A DNA stretch of 50,718 bases from Bondarzewia mesenterica (Eukaryota; Basidiomycota; Agaricomycetes; Russulales; Bondarzewiaceae), in the NCBI GenBank assembly GCA_004802705.1, contig SGPL01000221.1:1-50718 (forward strand), written 5' to 3'. The position numbers and the translations under genes are program-made. Shown piece after piece: positions 11,688 through 24,038 of this stretch. Positions within the stretch are counted from its first letter, which is position 1, and the number at the start of each line of letters is the position of its first letter. Under the pieces are notes generated by a model. That model was not told where the DNA came from. It made no database searches and was given only the letters and a program-made list of their open reading frames with translations.

Positions 11688-11695
11688 CTTTTATA
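11688..11695 (-). promoter_or_regulatory. TATA box of the BCS1-like gene
   Basis: TATAAAAG on the minus strand lies 170 bases upstream of the chosen ATG (11518). The intervening leader contains a short out-of-frame ATG reading frame that overlaps the start, which could dampen translation or mean the 5' end is spliced differently. Confidence 0.5.
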
Positions 11696-11699
11696 CCTT

Positions 11700-12617
11700 A
11701 TACCGCCACTCACGCTCAATTTATGCGGCGGGCCCGAGCACCGGTTAGCGCAACTCAGAACAGGAACAAGTTCTGAATTCGAGTACATCATCCTAGATCC
11801 GAGAGAAATCATGACTCCGACTGCCTCCCCTTGAGCCAAAATATTTCAAAAGTAATAGACGCACAAAAGGCATGTGTACTGCATCGTGGAGACCTTCTAG
11901 GGCCGATGGAGATCAACATAAGGCGGATCAGAAAGAATATCAAATCCACGCAGGGCGCTCAGTCATTGAGACGAAAGGACTACTCCAGGTGTCGTCAGTA
12001 GGTAGACACCGATGTCTCGAGGATGTCGAGCCAAGCCTCAGCCGCTAGCTCTCAGCCGTCACCGCCTCATATACAATGGAATATTCCTCAAATTTCGCAG
12101 CGTAGAAAGACCTAAGCAAGCCAATCGAAAAGACATAGCCGAGGCGATGAAATCAAGAAAAGAGAAGTAGAAAACCTGACTCGACCGTACATCATGCGTA
12201 CCTGATGCGTACGGAGGGAGTGACTCCCAGTCGCCATGTGACTCGGTATGATATAGAATTCTACGTGCACCGCCTGTGATCACTGCTCTCCATACGCAAG
12301 CCTATCCAAATCGCCAATACATCGACCTAGCCTGTTCCTGCAACTAACGCAAACCATACCCGGCACAGAAGGGAGCGGATTGGTGCGATACGCGCACCCA
12401 CAGGCATTCCTATTAACTGCTTTCTGTGCTTAGGCCAGTGCTACAAACTCAGCCAGCGCTTTTCGAATTGCGCCCAAGGACACACGGCTCCCGCAATCGA
12501 GCTTCCTCGCCCTGTTGTCTGTCTTATTAACACTTCTGACGGGAGAACCGCGATCTTCCACCTGTACTGCCTCTGGTGGGCGCTACATAGCATCTCGCTG
12601 GTTGTTTTGGAAAAGCA
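11700..12617. other. Intergenic region between divergent BCS1-like and dolichyldiphosphatase genes
   Basis: About 0.9 kb serving as promoter DNA for both divergent genes. No further coding or RNA feature was recognised. Confidence 0.4.
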
Positions 12618-13571
12618 ATGGCAGAACAGAAGGCATCGCTGGACCTTACCCATGTTCTCTGTATGCGTGACTTTCCACCCCACGTTTTCACTAACTCATT
12701 ATCCTTCAGACGATGCCTCTTCACATGTCTCGCTCGCTTTAGCTCTCATCACCTTGTCGCCTATTCTACTGATGGTCAGCTGTTATTTGCTCGTCCGACG
12801 CGTTTGTGTACTGGCTTACCGGTTGACTTAATCTTCGTAGGCTTCTTACGCCGTTCTCGCTGTATACACACGCGAAATCACGATCATCAACATGTGGGCT
12901 GGTCAGTTTCTTTGTGAAGCTTTCAACTGGGTCGTCAAACACCTCATCAAGGAGGAGCGGCCCGAAGGTGTGCACTCTTTTGCCTGACATACATACATTT
13001 GCTATATTCGTGTGCCCTGTAGACAGCGTTGGGAATGGTTATGGATTCCCCTCCTCGCATAGCCAATATATGGCATATTTCGCGACATTTTTAATTCTTC
13101 ATCTTCATCTTCGACATAGATTCGTGTCGACGGGCAGTCGGATTGTGGACACGGTATGGCTGGTTGCTATACATTGTGCATTGATTGGTTGGGCAGGTGT
13201 CGTGGCATACTCAAGGCAAGCAATCTACATGGCACATACACCTGCACCACTTGTGCTACATTTATTTCGTCCACAGACTCCATCTAGCGTACCATTCAGA
13301 TTCACAAGTCTTATGGGGACTGACCATCGGCGTGGCGTTTGCACTCGCCTTCTACGCCGTCACGGAGTTCATACCAGCGCGATTCCCGGATTCTTTACTG
13401 GGCCAAGGGAGGACATTTATACTTCGAAATCCCGTGTCGAGATGGTTTCGACTGAGAGATGGATGGGCTATATGGTCAGACGGTGGAGTTGAAGAGCAAT
13501 GGCATATGTGGAATCAGCAGTGGGAGCGGCAGAGGCTGTATGCGAGCACATCAGGGAGGAAAGGACAGTGA
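12618..13571 (+). CDS. CAX4: Dolichyldiphosphatase (PAP2 family, CAX4/DOLPP1)
   Basis: ER membrane enzyme that converts dolichyl diphosphate to dolichyl phosphate so the N-glycosylation carrier can be reused. Exons 12618-12660, 12710-12774, 12841-12967, 13023-13215 and 13277-13571 join in phase to 240 residues, the family length. The PAP2 acid-phosphatase triad is complete: K-x6-RP (KHLIKEERP), PSSHSQ, and SR-x5-H (SRLHLAYH), the last formed across an intron. That intron (13216-13276) has a GC donor (GCAAGC), and splicing it restores the conserved SR...H motif. Several hydrophobic helices surround the motifs. Pantothenate synthetase follows 311 bp downstream on the same strand. Confidence 0.92.
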
Positions 13572-13882
13572 GACGGACGAGATGAACATGCATGTAGGTA
13601 TTTGTTTCATGCCATCAACTGTACAAAATGATAAGATGTTCAAATGGCTTTCTATCGGCAGGAACTCTCTCAGTAGCATAACATCTGCCGTGAGTGCCGA
13701 ACCCCATATCAGGGTTAGGACTACCCGTTATGACATGTGCTCCGTGCTCATCATTTTGCAACCCAAACAGATTTTGCACGAGCTCGGAGGCGGTCGTCCG
13801 ACGCGCATTGCCATGTCATACTACTAGACCACAATTCATCGTCTCGTACGATCTTGATTCTCTTATTTTATCTTTATTCTGT

Positions 13883-15175
13883 ATGGTTTTACACTTTATG
13901 CGACCTACACCCTCGTTTCGACTTGGATTTTCTGCGCTAACAAGGAGGATGTCTGCAACTGCAAGCACGACGAGGGAAGACTTGCCGCCTTCAAGCATAC
14001 CGATCTTCACCGCAGTTCATGAGTACAGGGCGTGGAGACAGAAGGCTTTTGACGAGAAGCGCAGCGTCGGTTTCGTGGCGACGATGGGTGCGTTGCACGA
14101 TGGACATCTGTCACTTGGTGAGTCGCGTGGATCAGGTATAAGGTGTAATCAGATTAACATCCTCTCGAATTCTTCGAATAGTGAAGCGCTCTTTGGAAGC
14201 GAACGATCTTACCGTATTGTCGATCTTCGTAAATCCGGCGCAATTCGCCCCACATGAGGATCTCGCAACATATCCACGCACACTCCCACATGACCTTGCG
14301 ATGCTGTCTTCAGTTTCGCATTCTGTTCCAGTGTCGAATACCGATCTTCCTTCAGCCCTGCGCACTCCCTCCGCGTTATTTCTTCCATCAGTGAAGGAGA
14401 TGTATCCGTCTGGAATCAGCCAAGATATCAGCAATCAGACGGGCACATTCGTGGAAGTGAAGGGATACGGAGAACAGATGGAAGGAAAGAGCAGACCTAC
14501 ATTTTTCAGAGGTGTAGCGACGGTGGTGACGAAGCTGTTTAATATCATCCAGGCGCGTCATAGTCCATTCCACTTCATAACTCGACCTTACCATACAGAC
14601 GCCGTTGCCCACAGCCAACGAACGCGTATTTCGGTCAAAAAGACATCCAACAAGCTATTCTCCTCCGACGTCTCGTGACCGACTTGCACATGTCCCAGCC
14701 ATCTCCGTCCCACCTCCATATAGTGCCAACAGCGCGTGACCCGAGGACGGGCCTCGCACTATCCTCGCGCAACACGTATCTGACTCTGGCAGAGCGCGAA
14801 AAGGCGCAGTCATTCTATGCCGCGCTAAAAGAGGGAGCTAAGGCATGGGATGCGGGAGAGTCCAAAGCCGAGTGTGTGAGGCGGGCAGTGGATGTGCTCG
14901 TCGATGCAGGAGCTCGGCCACAGATGTCCGAGGCCGATTCAGAGGCGCGGGGGAAGGAAGTTGGAGACGATGGGGAAGGAGAACCCGAAGTTATCATCAA
15001 GGTGGACTATATCGGGTTAAATGACGCGTCTTCCTTCGCGATGTTGTCGGATGGGGAGACGCGGCTGAGCTGGGGAGGGGGCCCGGTGATACTCAATGGC
15101 GCTATCTGGATTGGTAGGACACGGTTGATTGATAACCTTGTTCTGGGAGATGCAAGACAGGTGCTGATGGAATAG
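13883..15175 (+). CDS. PAN6: Pantothenate synthetase (pantoate-beta-alanine ligase)
   Basis: Joins pantoate and beta-alanine with ATP in vitamin B5/CoA synthesis. Exons 13883-14117, 14182-14552 and 14615-15175 join in phase to 388 residues. Motifs: [12 protein letters not shown] (nucleotide-binding HxGH), [22 protein letters not shown] (across the second intron) and [10 protein letters not shown]. The second intron (14553-14614) has a GC donor (AG/GCGCGT); only this junction gives the conserved sequence. An acidic insert ([20 protein letters not shown]) near residue 300 makes it longer than bacterial PanC. An N-terminal basic stretch before MSATAS could be a mitochondrial presequence, or translation may start at the later ATG. 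Confidence 0.93.
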
Positions 15176-15835
15176 ATCGAAGTCGAAGTCTTCCGTCCAG
15201 GGGGCCGTTTGCCGCTGTAGAGCGTCTGAAAGGCATCGCCGCAGTGTTATACAGCATCGTTTGAGGCAAGCCGGTGCTTTGAGATTTTGACTCCTGAGCT
15301 CTGCGCGTACTCCTTGAATGTACAACGTGAGGTTATGGGCGATGTGACGATGCAGGGTGTGCGTACTTACTGCGACAGCCGCGGGCGGGGTCGCGGAGGT
15401 TTTTTCTTTGTAAAGAAACTCTGCAGCATCGTTGGATAGCTCTTTTGACCCTGACTACATACGGGTCTGATCGAGTCTTTTGGGTCGTTCTTGTCCAAGT
15501 TTGGAAGCATTTTTTGAAAATTCGAAACTTATCCAATGTATCATACAGTCGACCACAGCGGCAAAGTTCACAGTAATGTTGGAGTTCATAAATGTTGTGC
15601 AGGGAGGTGCTGGCTTGACTGACTGGACCTTACGGCCGTACGGCACAATGATGTCGCCGACCTCAAAGCAAACTGAATGGCTATGAATGCGATACATTGC
15701 CCTGCAGCATCTAGTAAGTTCTAATCAAGATGAAGAATGAAAATACAGGGAGCAAATTTGATAGTGATGAAATGTACAGTTAGATCCGGAACCAACCTCC
15801 TAGTCACTCTCATACACGCAATGTCCATCCAAAGC
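15176..15835. other. Intergenic region, nothing recognised
   Basis: About 660 bp between convergent pantothenate synthetase and the first P450. Overlapping short frames exist on both strands near 15.45-15.7 kb, but none shows family motifs or splice support. Confidence 0.4.
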
Positions 15836-18002
15836 TCAGACGCTAGCAACCTTTACAGGTGCCGAGTTCTGCAGGGCAGTCTTAGCCTTGGGGCGAGGCG
15901 TCACAGAAACCTTGAACTCAGAAGGTGTGCTGTAAGTGGAGGACGTATAAGTCAATGCAGAAGATGGCACCAGATGGAGAGAGGAGACGCACCGGAAGAT
16001 GGAATTAGTAAATTCAATATGGGGCTCGATGACATTGCCGTTCTCGTCGAGGGGTTTCTTGATGTCGAGTGTGGCGAGCATGGAGGCGACCAAGAACCAG
16101 ACAGATGCTTCGCCGAGGTGGGAGCCGGGGCAGCGTCTGCATTTCTTGTTTAGTATCCACCTCACTTGGTTTCACAAGAAGGCTGACGCACCTGCGGCCG
16201 AAACCAAAGACATACTGACGGGGGTCGCGCTGCTTTGTGCTGTAAGTCCCGTCACCCTTTTCGACGAAACGCTCCGGGTCGAATGTGTGCGCGTCGGGGT
16301 AAACCCTCTCGTCACGAACGAGGTTCCAAATATTGGGGAAAATCTATATTAAAACAACTTAGCATTGCTCCTCATCATGGACAGAAGAAAGCGCACGCAC
16401 GATTGACCCCTTGGGAAGGTGCATGCCATTGTACTCATCGTCCTCAAGCAAGCAATGGGGGAGGGCTGAACACAATCGGTATCAGGAGCGCCATCATCGC
16501 CCATGTCTTCATTACTCACCGAGCGGCACAGGAACAGCGTAACGAAGGGTCTCCTCAAAGACGGCAGTGACGTAGGGAAGTTTTGGTTTGTCCAACAGAG
16601 TAGGCATGCGACCAGGACCAGGACCAAGCAAGCTGTCGAGCTCGGCCTGTGCCTTCTTCACAACTTCCGGGTGATCCATCATTGCGAGGAGGAAATGGGA
16701 CATGATCGTGAGGGACTAGAGGAGACTGAGTGGTATGTCAATTAAATAGTCTGGGTGAAGCTTACAGTGTCCATGCTGGCACTATACATCGAGTTAGCAG
16801 TGTCCTTGATGTCGATCTGGTCCTGCTCAGTGATGGTCTTGCCGGGCTGTGTCAAGAGTTCGTAGCAGAAAGACGGCGGCGCCTTGCCGGCAGATATGTT
16901 GGCCTTCAAAGCCTCCCAAGGACCCTCGCGAAGTTCGTCGAAACCCTTCTTCCACTCGGCCGCCTTCCGCTTGAAGCCTGCACCAGGCAGCCACGAAGGA
17001 AGATGCCGCACTACAGGAAGAGGCTTAGATTCCATAGGCTCTATCATATATAATGGAAGGCTCACGCCATGGCATCATGTCTACGGCCCAGACACCACCA
17101 CCGGCCATGATCTCATTTGAAAGCGCGTCTGCCGTTTCTTCCTCAACTTGGAGGAATCTCAGACTGCCGTCATCATCGCGCATCTCAATACCGTAGACAA
17201 TGCGGAGGATGACGCCAACGGAATAACGCCGGAGGTGATGGAACGCGTCGCCACCCTCGATGAACCGGCCAATCATGCCGCGAGCCTCAAGTTCAACTGC
17301 CTCATATTGCCGAGGGACATGATGCGCGCTGAGAGTGTGAGACATGAGACGACGTTGCCGACGAGCCCGATCACCATAGTTCGTGAACACAACCTGATAA
17401 CGATGAGTAAAGATAAAATAATAATAAAGAAGGATTAATGAAATTTACCATGTTACCTGCACCGACGCTGTTCAGAGAGTGAGGAAGCATCCACACGGGA
17501 AGAAAAATCATCTACGTACAGCTCGTTGACCATGATCAAATTTGGCTTGTCGGAATAGAGTGCCGCACGCTTGTCCATGAGGTCGTTGACCACCTCAATG
17601 GAGTTCAGGAAGATAATGCCCTTGCCAAACAGATGGGTATAGACAATGTCACCTGAGAGCGACAGATCAGTAACAATCATTTTTTTTGACGTCGGAGATT
17701 CAGAGGTGGGGACGTCGACCACTGACGTGGCGTTTGATCATCATCGGAGATATTTCCCCGCAGAATGGCGATTGCCTGTGGCACCCCGCGTCATACAATG
17801 CATGCATACCATACTGCTGCGCCCATTTCGCAGATGAAACCCAGAGCTCCCGAGGATCCAAGTCTCTGATGTTACCGACGAAAGGCAGGGGCTTTGGGCC
17901 AGGTGGAACGGGGAGACTCCGCGAGTTGCGCCATCTCACAAAGAGAGAGGAGACTACAGCGGCTGCGGCGAGCCCACTAAGTATAGCAGCGTCAGACGGC
18001 AT
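15836..18002 (-). CDS. Cytochrome P450 monooxygenase (OrdA-like), copy 1
   Basis: ER-anchored heme monooxygenase, multi-exon. ATG 18002 gives an N-terminal membrane helix (ILSGLAAAAVVSSLFV) then the proline hinge PVPPGPKPLPFVGN. Other landmarks: helix C region NYGDRARRQRRLMSH, I-helix SMYSASMDT, the ExxR motif EETLRYAVPVPLG, PERF, and the heme loop FGFGRRRCPG with the cysteine ligand, built across an intron after the second Arg of the loop. It ends with PSEFKVSVTPRP and a short tail. Proteins of this type in basidiomycetes are usually named O-methylsterigmatocystin oxidoreductase-like, but substrate cannot be read from sequence. A related copy lies at 21355-24038 on the same strand. Confidence 0.9.
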
Positions 18003-21000
18003 ATTCAAGTGGTGGGCCGTTGGAAGTGAAGGGAAGTGGGGGGGAGAAGCTCACGAGAACGGGGGCCCATATTATATCAAGAAAGCTATCGGGAGATGAC
18101 CATATCAAGATATGTATGGACTGGGTGAAGGGAATATCGCATAACTGGTAAGAGAGATATGATGGAAACTGACCTTCAATACTGGAAAGCCAACGAATTT
18201 CGCCGTTGATTACGGGTCTACCGTAATATCAAAATATACTGTGTAACTGGACAGCTGCAACGTGAAAATGTCAAAGCTCGCTCAAATCTTTTGATGGGCG
18301 CAGGTCCACAAAGCTTGGCTTTGAATCGTTGCCCATTACCTGGATGAATGTGGTTTGAGATTTTTGATGAACATTGGGAAAGGAAAGCCGTATGATAAAC
18401 TTTTTGAGACTTCTCATTGAGAAGCTGCAGCAGCGATGGATTGGTTGAAGCCGGTCCTTCAAACCGGATTTCCGTTCGAAGTGGAAGTAAAAGCTAATTC
18501 ACGTCGCTGAGCCGCGGGTGCCAAAATCAGCCACAAATACTTGTGCGGCTATCTCCATTTTCAGAATTGACTCCGAAGTATGTACCAACTTACCATTTTT
18601 TGATAATGCACTCAAACTTTCCTCCACAATTCGTTCTTAGTGCCCTTGGGCACCAACAGTGCTGATGCGGTGGCTCACCTTGTTACTGATATCGGTCCAA
18701 GTGACCTCCAGGCTACTGGAGAGACTTTTCCTCCGTGGGACTGGAATCCCAAATAAACATGCGCATTGTGCGTGTTGGAACGTGGATGTCCTGCTCTCCC
18801 TATGTCAAATCTGAATATTGAATGCGCATGGCTAAATAAAGGCTCAGCCGACACGAACTTAATGTGGCGAGGACTTCGACATACCGTAATTGTTCTTCAA
18901 TCAGAATTTATGTTTAGCACCCTCATCACCCAGGTTCCGCCGGGTGCTCTTTTTTCGTCGCCGAAAGGCGCCTTTATCGCTACAAAGCTTGGCAAAACAT
19001 GGGATTAAAAATGGCCGGTGGATTTGTACGCCCAAACATGATAGCGTCAATCATGTCTGCCACGCATACGGCGAAGCCCAGGACAAATATGGAGGCAATC
19101 CAGGGCGGAGGGGGTGATTTGGGTCATCTGGTGAGTTAGCCAAAGGCCGTGTGAGTAATAGGACCTTGGAAAGGGAAATGTGCCAAAATACGACGCCGCT
19201 CGTCGTTGCAGCGGCTCTGCTATCTGACGCAAGAGAGTCTGCCATCGTCAAGTATAGAGGCCATGCTTTTATACTAACCCTCATGCCGATGAGGATCCCA
19301 GGGACAAACGGTCTGTCACTTTGCTGTATTCTTTAATAGGTGTGCGTTTTCCCTGGTTGCTTGACCCATCCCACGCACGTTCACTTAACATTGCATGGTT
19401 CTTCGACTGATCTTCGACATTCTCCAGCGTCGACTTTCAGTCAAGAAATGCGCTTACGACATGATTATCATGCCGACTCAATGTGTTGCCGTGCGCCTAT
19501 CAAATCACAAGGGATTGTGTATGGCATCACTACCTTTTCTCAGATGCAAACCCATTCTCTTCGCTTGATGCCAGTCAAATTCTCTCATGAGAAGAAATCA
19601 ACGCCGAAGCACCTGCTGTCTCTAGCAGTGCCTCGTGACCATTCTTATCAACTGATGGGCCCTTATATGCTTACGGCTGTCCCAAGATCTATGCAAACAT
19701 ACCACGCATATCGTAATGTTCCGACAATGGCCTCTCTATCGCTCTGCATCCGTTCCTTGATGTATCCCTCCTCTAACAACAAACTATGCCATCCCACGCT
19801 GCAATCGAGCGAACTTCCACCAAGCATTGCTTGTCTCCCTCTTTGCAGGAAGTGGTACAGCTCGCATGGCTCGTTCGTTCAGTCAGTGAGCCGAGACTCT
19901 TGAGTCTCGACTTCAGTCAGTAACATGTTACGTGTTTTTTTTTGAATCTAACTCTTTTCATTCAAGGTCAGACGCCTAGTGGAAATTTACGAAGTGTTCA
20001 CTTATATTGATGTTTCGACGTTGAGTCACTTCGCATCCCATTATGGCGACGACATCCACGATAGTCTGGTAGGTATGTTCGATGACTGCGCAGCATAACT
20101 GGTGACATAAAATGTCATATGCTGAAGGCGAATATGTACTCCGTCGTTCTACGACAGAATACGAATCAAGATACAATGCATAAGCGCTGAAGCTTTGGCA
20201 GTCTGATCCATGGTGGTGGTGCAAAGAAATGTGAAGTACGTTCAGTGATTCTTCAACAAGCATCCATTACCAAATTCTGGATTTCTCATATCATACACGT
20301 ATCAGTGTCTAGACTCAGACCGGGCCACCGATAGTAGGGTCTCAAGATCTCATTCTCCATGNCNNGNATNCTGCNNGANNNCCATCNNNNNNNNNNNNNN
20401 NNNNNNNNNNNNNNNNNNNNNNNNNNNNNNNNNNNNNNNNNNNNNNNNGNTANTCANCTTGTAGTTAATCATGGAGTGAATGTGANGGCATGACCCTTCC
20501 CAAACTTTACGCTCGATGGTCCTGCCTCAAGTTTCTGATGAGAGGAGTGTTAAAGATCAGGATACAGCTTCTTCTGCTGCATTCGCCAGATTGATCTCGG
20601 CTCCGGTATGACTGTGTCTCCATATATTCCTGTCTTTCGGACAGGACATTTAACTTAGTCTCCAACCATCCTCTTTGTCGCGCCTGAAAAANAAGTATTT
20701 CACCTGGAATTACTGAGAGGCACAATTGCTTGACGCACAGGCTGCGCGCGGCACTTTGATTCGGGCTTCTGCCGACCTCTGCGGACAGTGTGAGCTACTT
20801 TTGTCACTGTCGCACCTTCCAAGTAGAAGACTATTTCGTCGAATGTGTAAGATAGATGCATCTGATACAGTCCTCGTTGTTGGACTTACCTACATCGTCG
20901 GAAGTGCATTCAATTGCATGACTCTATCGCTATCGTTATCGAACGGTGCCCGAGGAGGGCTTCTATGCGTGTGATCGGATTCTCTCGTTAATGGCTGTAT

Positions 21001-21354
21001 TGTATAGGGCTGGAAAGCCTCCGCTTGCTCAGCGCTCAACACTCTGTGCTCACTTTATCCATAGTCTCGAGCATCCCCAGAACTTGGTAGTTATATCCAC
21101 CTGTAAGCCGTTGATGCACTTCTTTGATTCATCCCCGGGTAGAAATCCACATATGAATTCGTCGGAATTGAATGGGAACTCAATGAGATTTTGACGTCTA
21201 ATGACGAACCTTATATGTGCAATTCCTAAAGTTCCCTTCAAATGAATTATAAATAAGTGTCATCCCAACGTATCGCGATAGCACAGACATTACACAATGT
21301 ACACCAACAGACCGATGATAATGTTTTTTCCGAATCGCGAGATAATGTCACCCC
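18003..21354. other. Gene-poor region between the two P450 genes, with assembly gap
   Basis: About 3.3 kb without a gene I can support. A 187-codon open frame at 19340-19903 (+) has no recognisable domain, no clear introns and unusual composition (many Met, Cys and His), so I treat it as chance. A perfect 8-bp inverted repeat (CGAGACTC TT GAGTCTCG, 19892-19909) is flanked by CAGTCAGT direct repeats. The sequence could hold decayed transposon DNA, but no transposase motif was seen. Confidence 0.4.
20362..20487. other. Assembly gap / ambiguous bases
   Basis: Scattered and then continuous N bases. The real length is unknown, so a repeat or small gene could be missing. A further single N lies near 20691. 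Confidence 0.95.
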
Positions 21355-24038
21355 TTAAACCGAGCTTCCGAAGGGAGGTTGAGAGAGGAGGATCCCAGCC
21401 GTTGGGCGAGGTCTGATATTGACTTTGAACTCGCTCGGCGTCCTTGACATGCCACGATATTGTAGATAATCAAGACTCTCGCTTGTGGCAGATATACATA
21501 CCTGAAAGCACAATTCTCGAAGATAATTTGCGGCTCGATTGGATGCCTGGTAATGGGGTCGACGACTCTTAGAATGTCAAACACGGAGAGCATCGTCGCG
21601 ATCAGCAGCCAGCCGGAAGACTCAACGAGATGCGTTGCAGGACATCGCCTGTCGAAGAATGCGTGACGATGTCAACGCGATCGAAAGGCGAGCATCAGCG
21701 TTAAGCAAATAAATCAGGGAGCTGTATAGCGTCTCGGGTTTGGGGGGGGGGGGGGGAGGCGACGTACCTTCGCCCAAAGCCAAAGACATAGGGTCGCGGG
21801 TCACGCTGACGCTGATGACGACTTCCATCTTGTGATTTGTCGAGAAAACGCTCCGGCTCGAATATATCCGGGTTTGGGTAGATGTTTTCGTCACGGAGAA
21901 TGTTCCTGCGATCCCATTGATGAGTCGATCATCATTGCCACGCCATGTTATCGCGTCTAAGATATGCGTACCAGATATTTGCAAAGACCTGTTCGTTAAG
22001 TATCACGACAAATGTCACGCGTATGAGGAAAGGGCAGGCGCACTATAGATCCCTTAGGGATACGCATCCCTTTGTACTCATCATCTTCCATAGCTGCATG
22101 TGGAAGCCCTGTAACCCAATATGCACAGATTTAATACCCCATGATGGCCAACGGGATACACACGAAACGTACCCAATGGCATAGGGCAGCCCCATCTCAA
22201 AGATTCTTCGAAAATAGCATCAATAAAGGGTAGCCGTCCGCGATCGGCAAGCGTCGGCAGTCTGTTTCCTCCTAATACATGGTCAAGCTCCTGCTGTGCT
22301 CTGCGCATGATGCCTGGATAGAACAGCATCGCAAGCAGGAAGTGGGATGCAACCGCAGCCGTCTTTCGATTTGCAAGAAAGTGAGATCGGAGTAGGGCAT
22401 GGAGCAAGACATCGAAGAAAGAAAAAATACGAAGCTTACGGTATCCATACTCGCAGTGTACATTGAATTCGCACTGTTCTTTATGTCTAATTCTTCCTGA
22501 GCAGTCAAAGGCCGGCCGCTTTGATTTAAAAACATAGAGCAGAACGAAGGGCTCGCAGTGCCTGACGCCTGTGTAAATGTGCAGATGTCGGCTACTGTCG
22601 AATGGAGAGAAATATCATCGTACAACGTTAGCCTTGACGGCTGCCCATGGAAGTTCCCGAAGAGCATCGACTGTTTCCCTCCAAAGCGCTGCCTTATGCT
22701 TGAAACCGGCTCCAGGGAACCAAGCCGGTAGGTGCTTTACTGTTGTCGCCAGAGTCCAAGGATCAGGGTATGCTGGCCTTCAATAACAAGAGAGTACTGA
22801 CGAAAGGGGAATATATCAACAGCCCATATGCCTCCCCTAGCCGTGATCTGATTTGCGAGTAACGACGTTGTGCGCTCAACTAGATCCAGATACTTTAAGC
22901 TGCCGTCACCTTCGCGCAATTCGATCCCATACACGATGCGGAGAACGATGCCCGCTGCGTACTGCCGTATATGTTTGAAACAATGATCTGGATTTGCGAG
23001 CACCCGCGTCGCCAATCCATGCACGCTGAACTCCAGTAAATGGTGCCCTTGCTCGATGTTCATTTGGTTCATGAAGTGGGTCATCAGACTTCGTTGGCGC
23101 AGAACTGAGTCTCCATAGCCTGTAAAAGCCAGCTGTGGGGAAGGTGGTCAGTGCCGGTGTATTTGGAACAACAAGCATGATGGATGACCATATTGCCAGC
23201 ACCGCAGCTGGAAGATAATTATTCAAGGCACGAATGATTCAGCACGGGAACACAACACGTACAGCTCTGGAAGCATGATCAATTCTGGCTTGTCTGAGTA
23301 GATGGTGGTGCGTTTCTCCATTATATCAGACACAGCCTCCTCGGTGTTGAGGTATATAATGCCCTTCCCAAGTACATGGACATAGACAATGCTTCCTGAA
23401 TATGAGAGCAGTCATCAGTAAAATATCTCAACACTTCGTATTAGACAGTAGGATGTAACGAAATGGAGCTGATCCGCGTTCGCTGGACCGGTAATCGCTA
23501 CCACTTCCTGAAGCTTGCGATACTCAAGACATCCAACCGAATCAGACCACAATCCTTATTTCATCAATATGCGAGATAGGGAAAGGGAAAAAAACCCTGT
23601 CTGATTCGCAACCTGACGTGTGCGGCAACGGGTCGGGAATTGAAAGAAACACACCCCTGCAAATACGATAAAGAGAGCTCAAAGGACCGAAGAATATCAT
23701 CTATGTATCCAAGTAAGCTGAAGCGCTCGGCGTCCACATGCTGTACGCTCAGTGCAAAACAAGTGCGTAGCCATGCACTCCACAACTTAGAGTAGCAAAC
23801 CACCGACGAACGTATAGAGGAAGAAAACAAACAGATGCGCACCATATTTTCGAGCCCACTGGCTGGCAGTCAGCCATGGCTGTTCAGGTCTCAAGTCCTT
23901 GAGGTTACCCAGGATGGGCCATGGCCTAGGGCCGGGAGGCAGAGGCACCGCCAACGCACGACGTTGGCAATACCAGGCAAACACAATAGAGGCAGATGCA
24001 ATGGCACCCAACAGGCTGTACGAAACAATTGCAGACAT
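21355..24038 (-). CDS. Cytochrome P450 monooxygenase (OrdA-like), copy 2
   Basis: Paralogue of the 15836-18002 gene with the same landmarks in order: membrane helix (SYSLLGAIASASIVFAWY), hinge VPLPPGPRPWPILGN, GYGDSVLRQRSLMTH, RIVYGIELREGDGSLKYL, I-helix SMYTASMDT, ExxR as EESLRWGCPMPLG, and C-terminal PSEFKVNIRPRP. The heme loop reads FGFGRR|RCPATHL: the glycine two after the cysteine is alanine, a tolerated but uncommon change. It has an extra intron after AAVKANV that copy 1 lacks. A 15-base run of G (21742-21756) sits in an intron. Tandem duplication followed by divergence is the likely origin; expression and substrate are unknown. Confidence 0.88.

Noticed and set aside
15455..15697. Overlapping 70-80 codon frames on both strands between pantothenate synthetase and P450 copy 1
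   Set aside because: Neither has motifs or splice signals; both cannot be real, and neither is preferred.
19340..19903. 187-codon plus-strand frame in the P450 spacer
   Set aside because: No domain, no signal peptide, odd composition and no splice context; likely a chance open frame.
21742..21756. Long G run as a functional G-quadruplex
   Set aside because: A single homopolymer inside a P450 intron, as also at 50278-50289; best seen as simple sequence and possible assembly noise.
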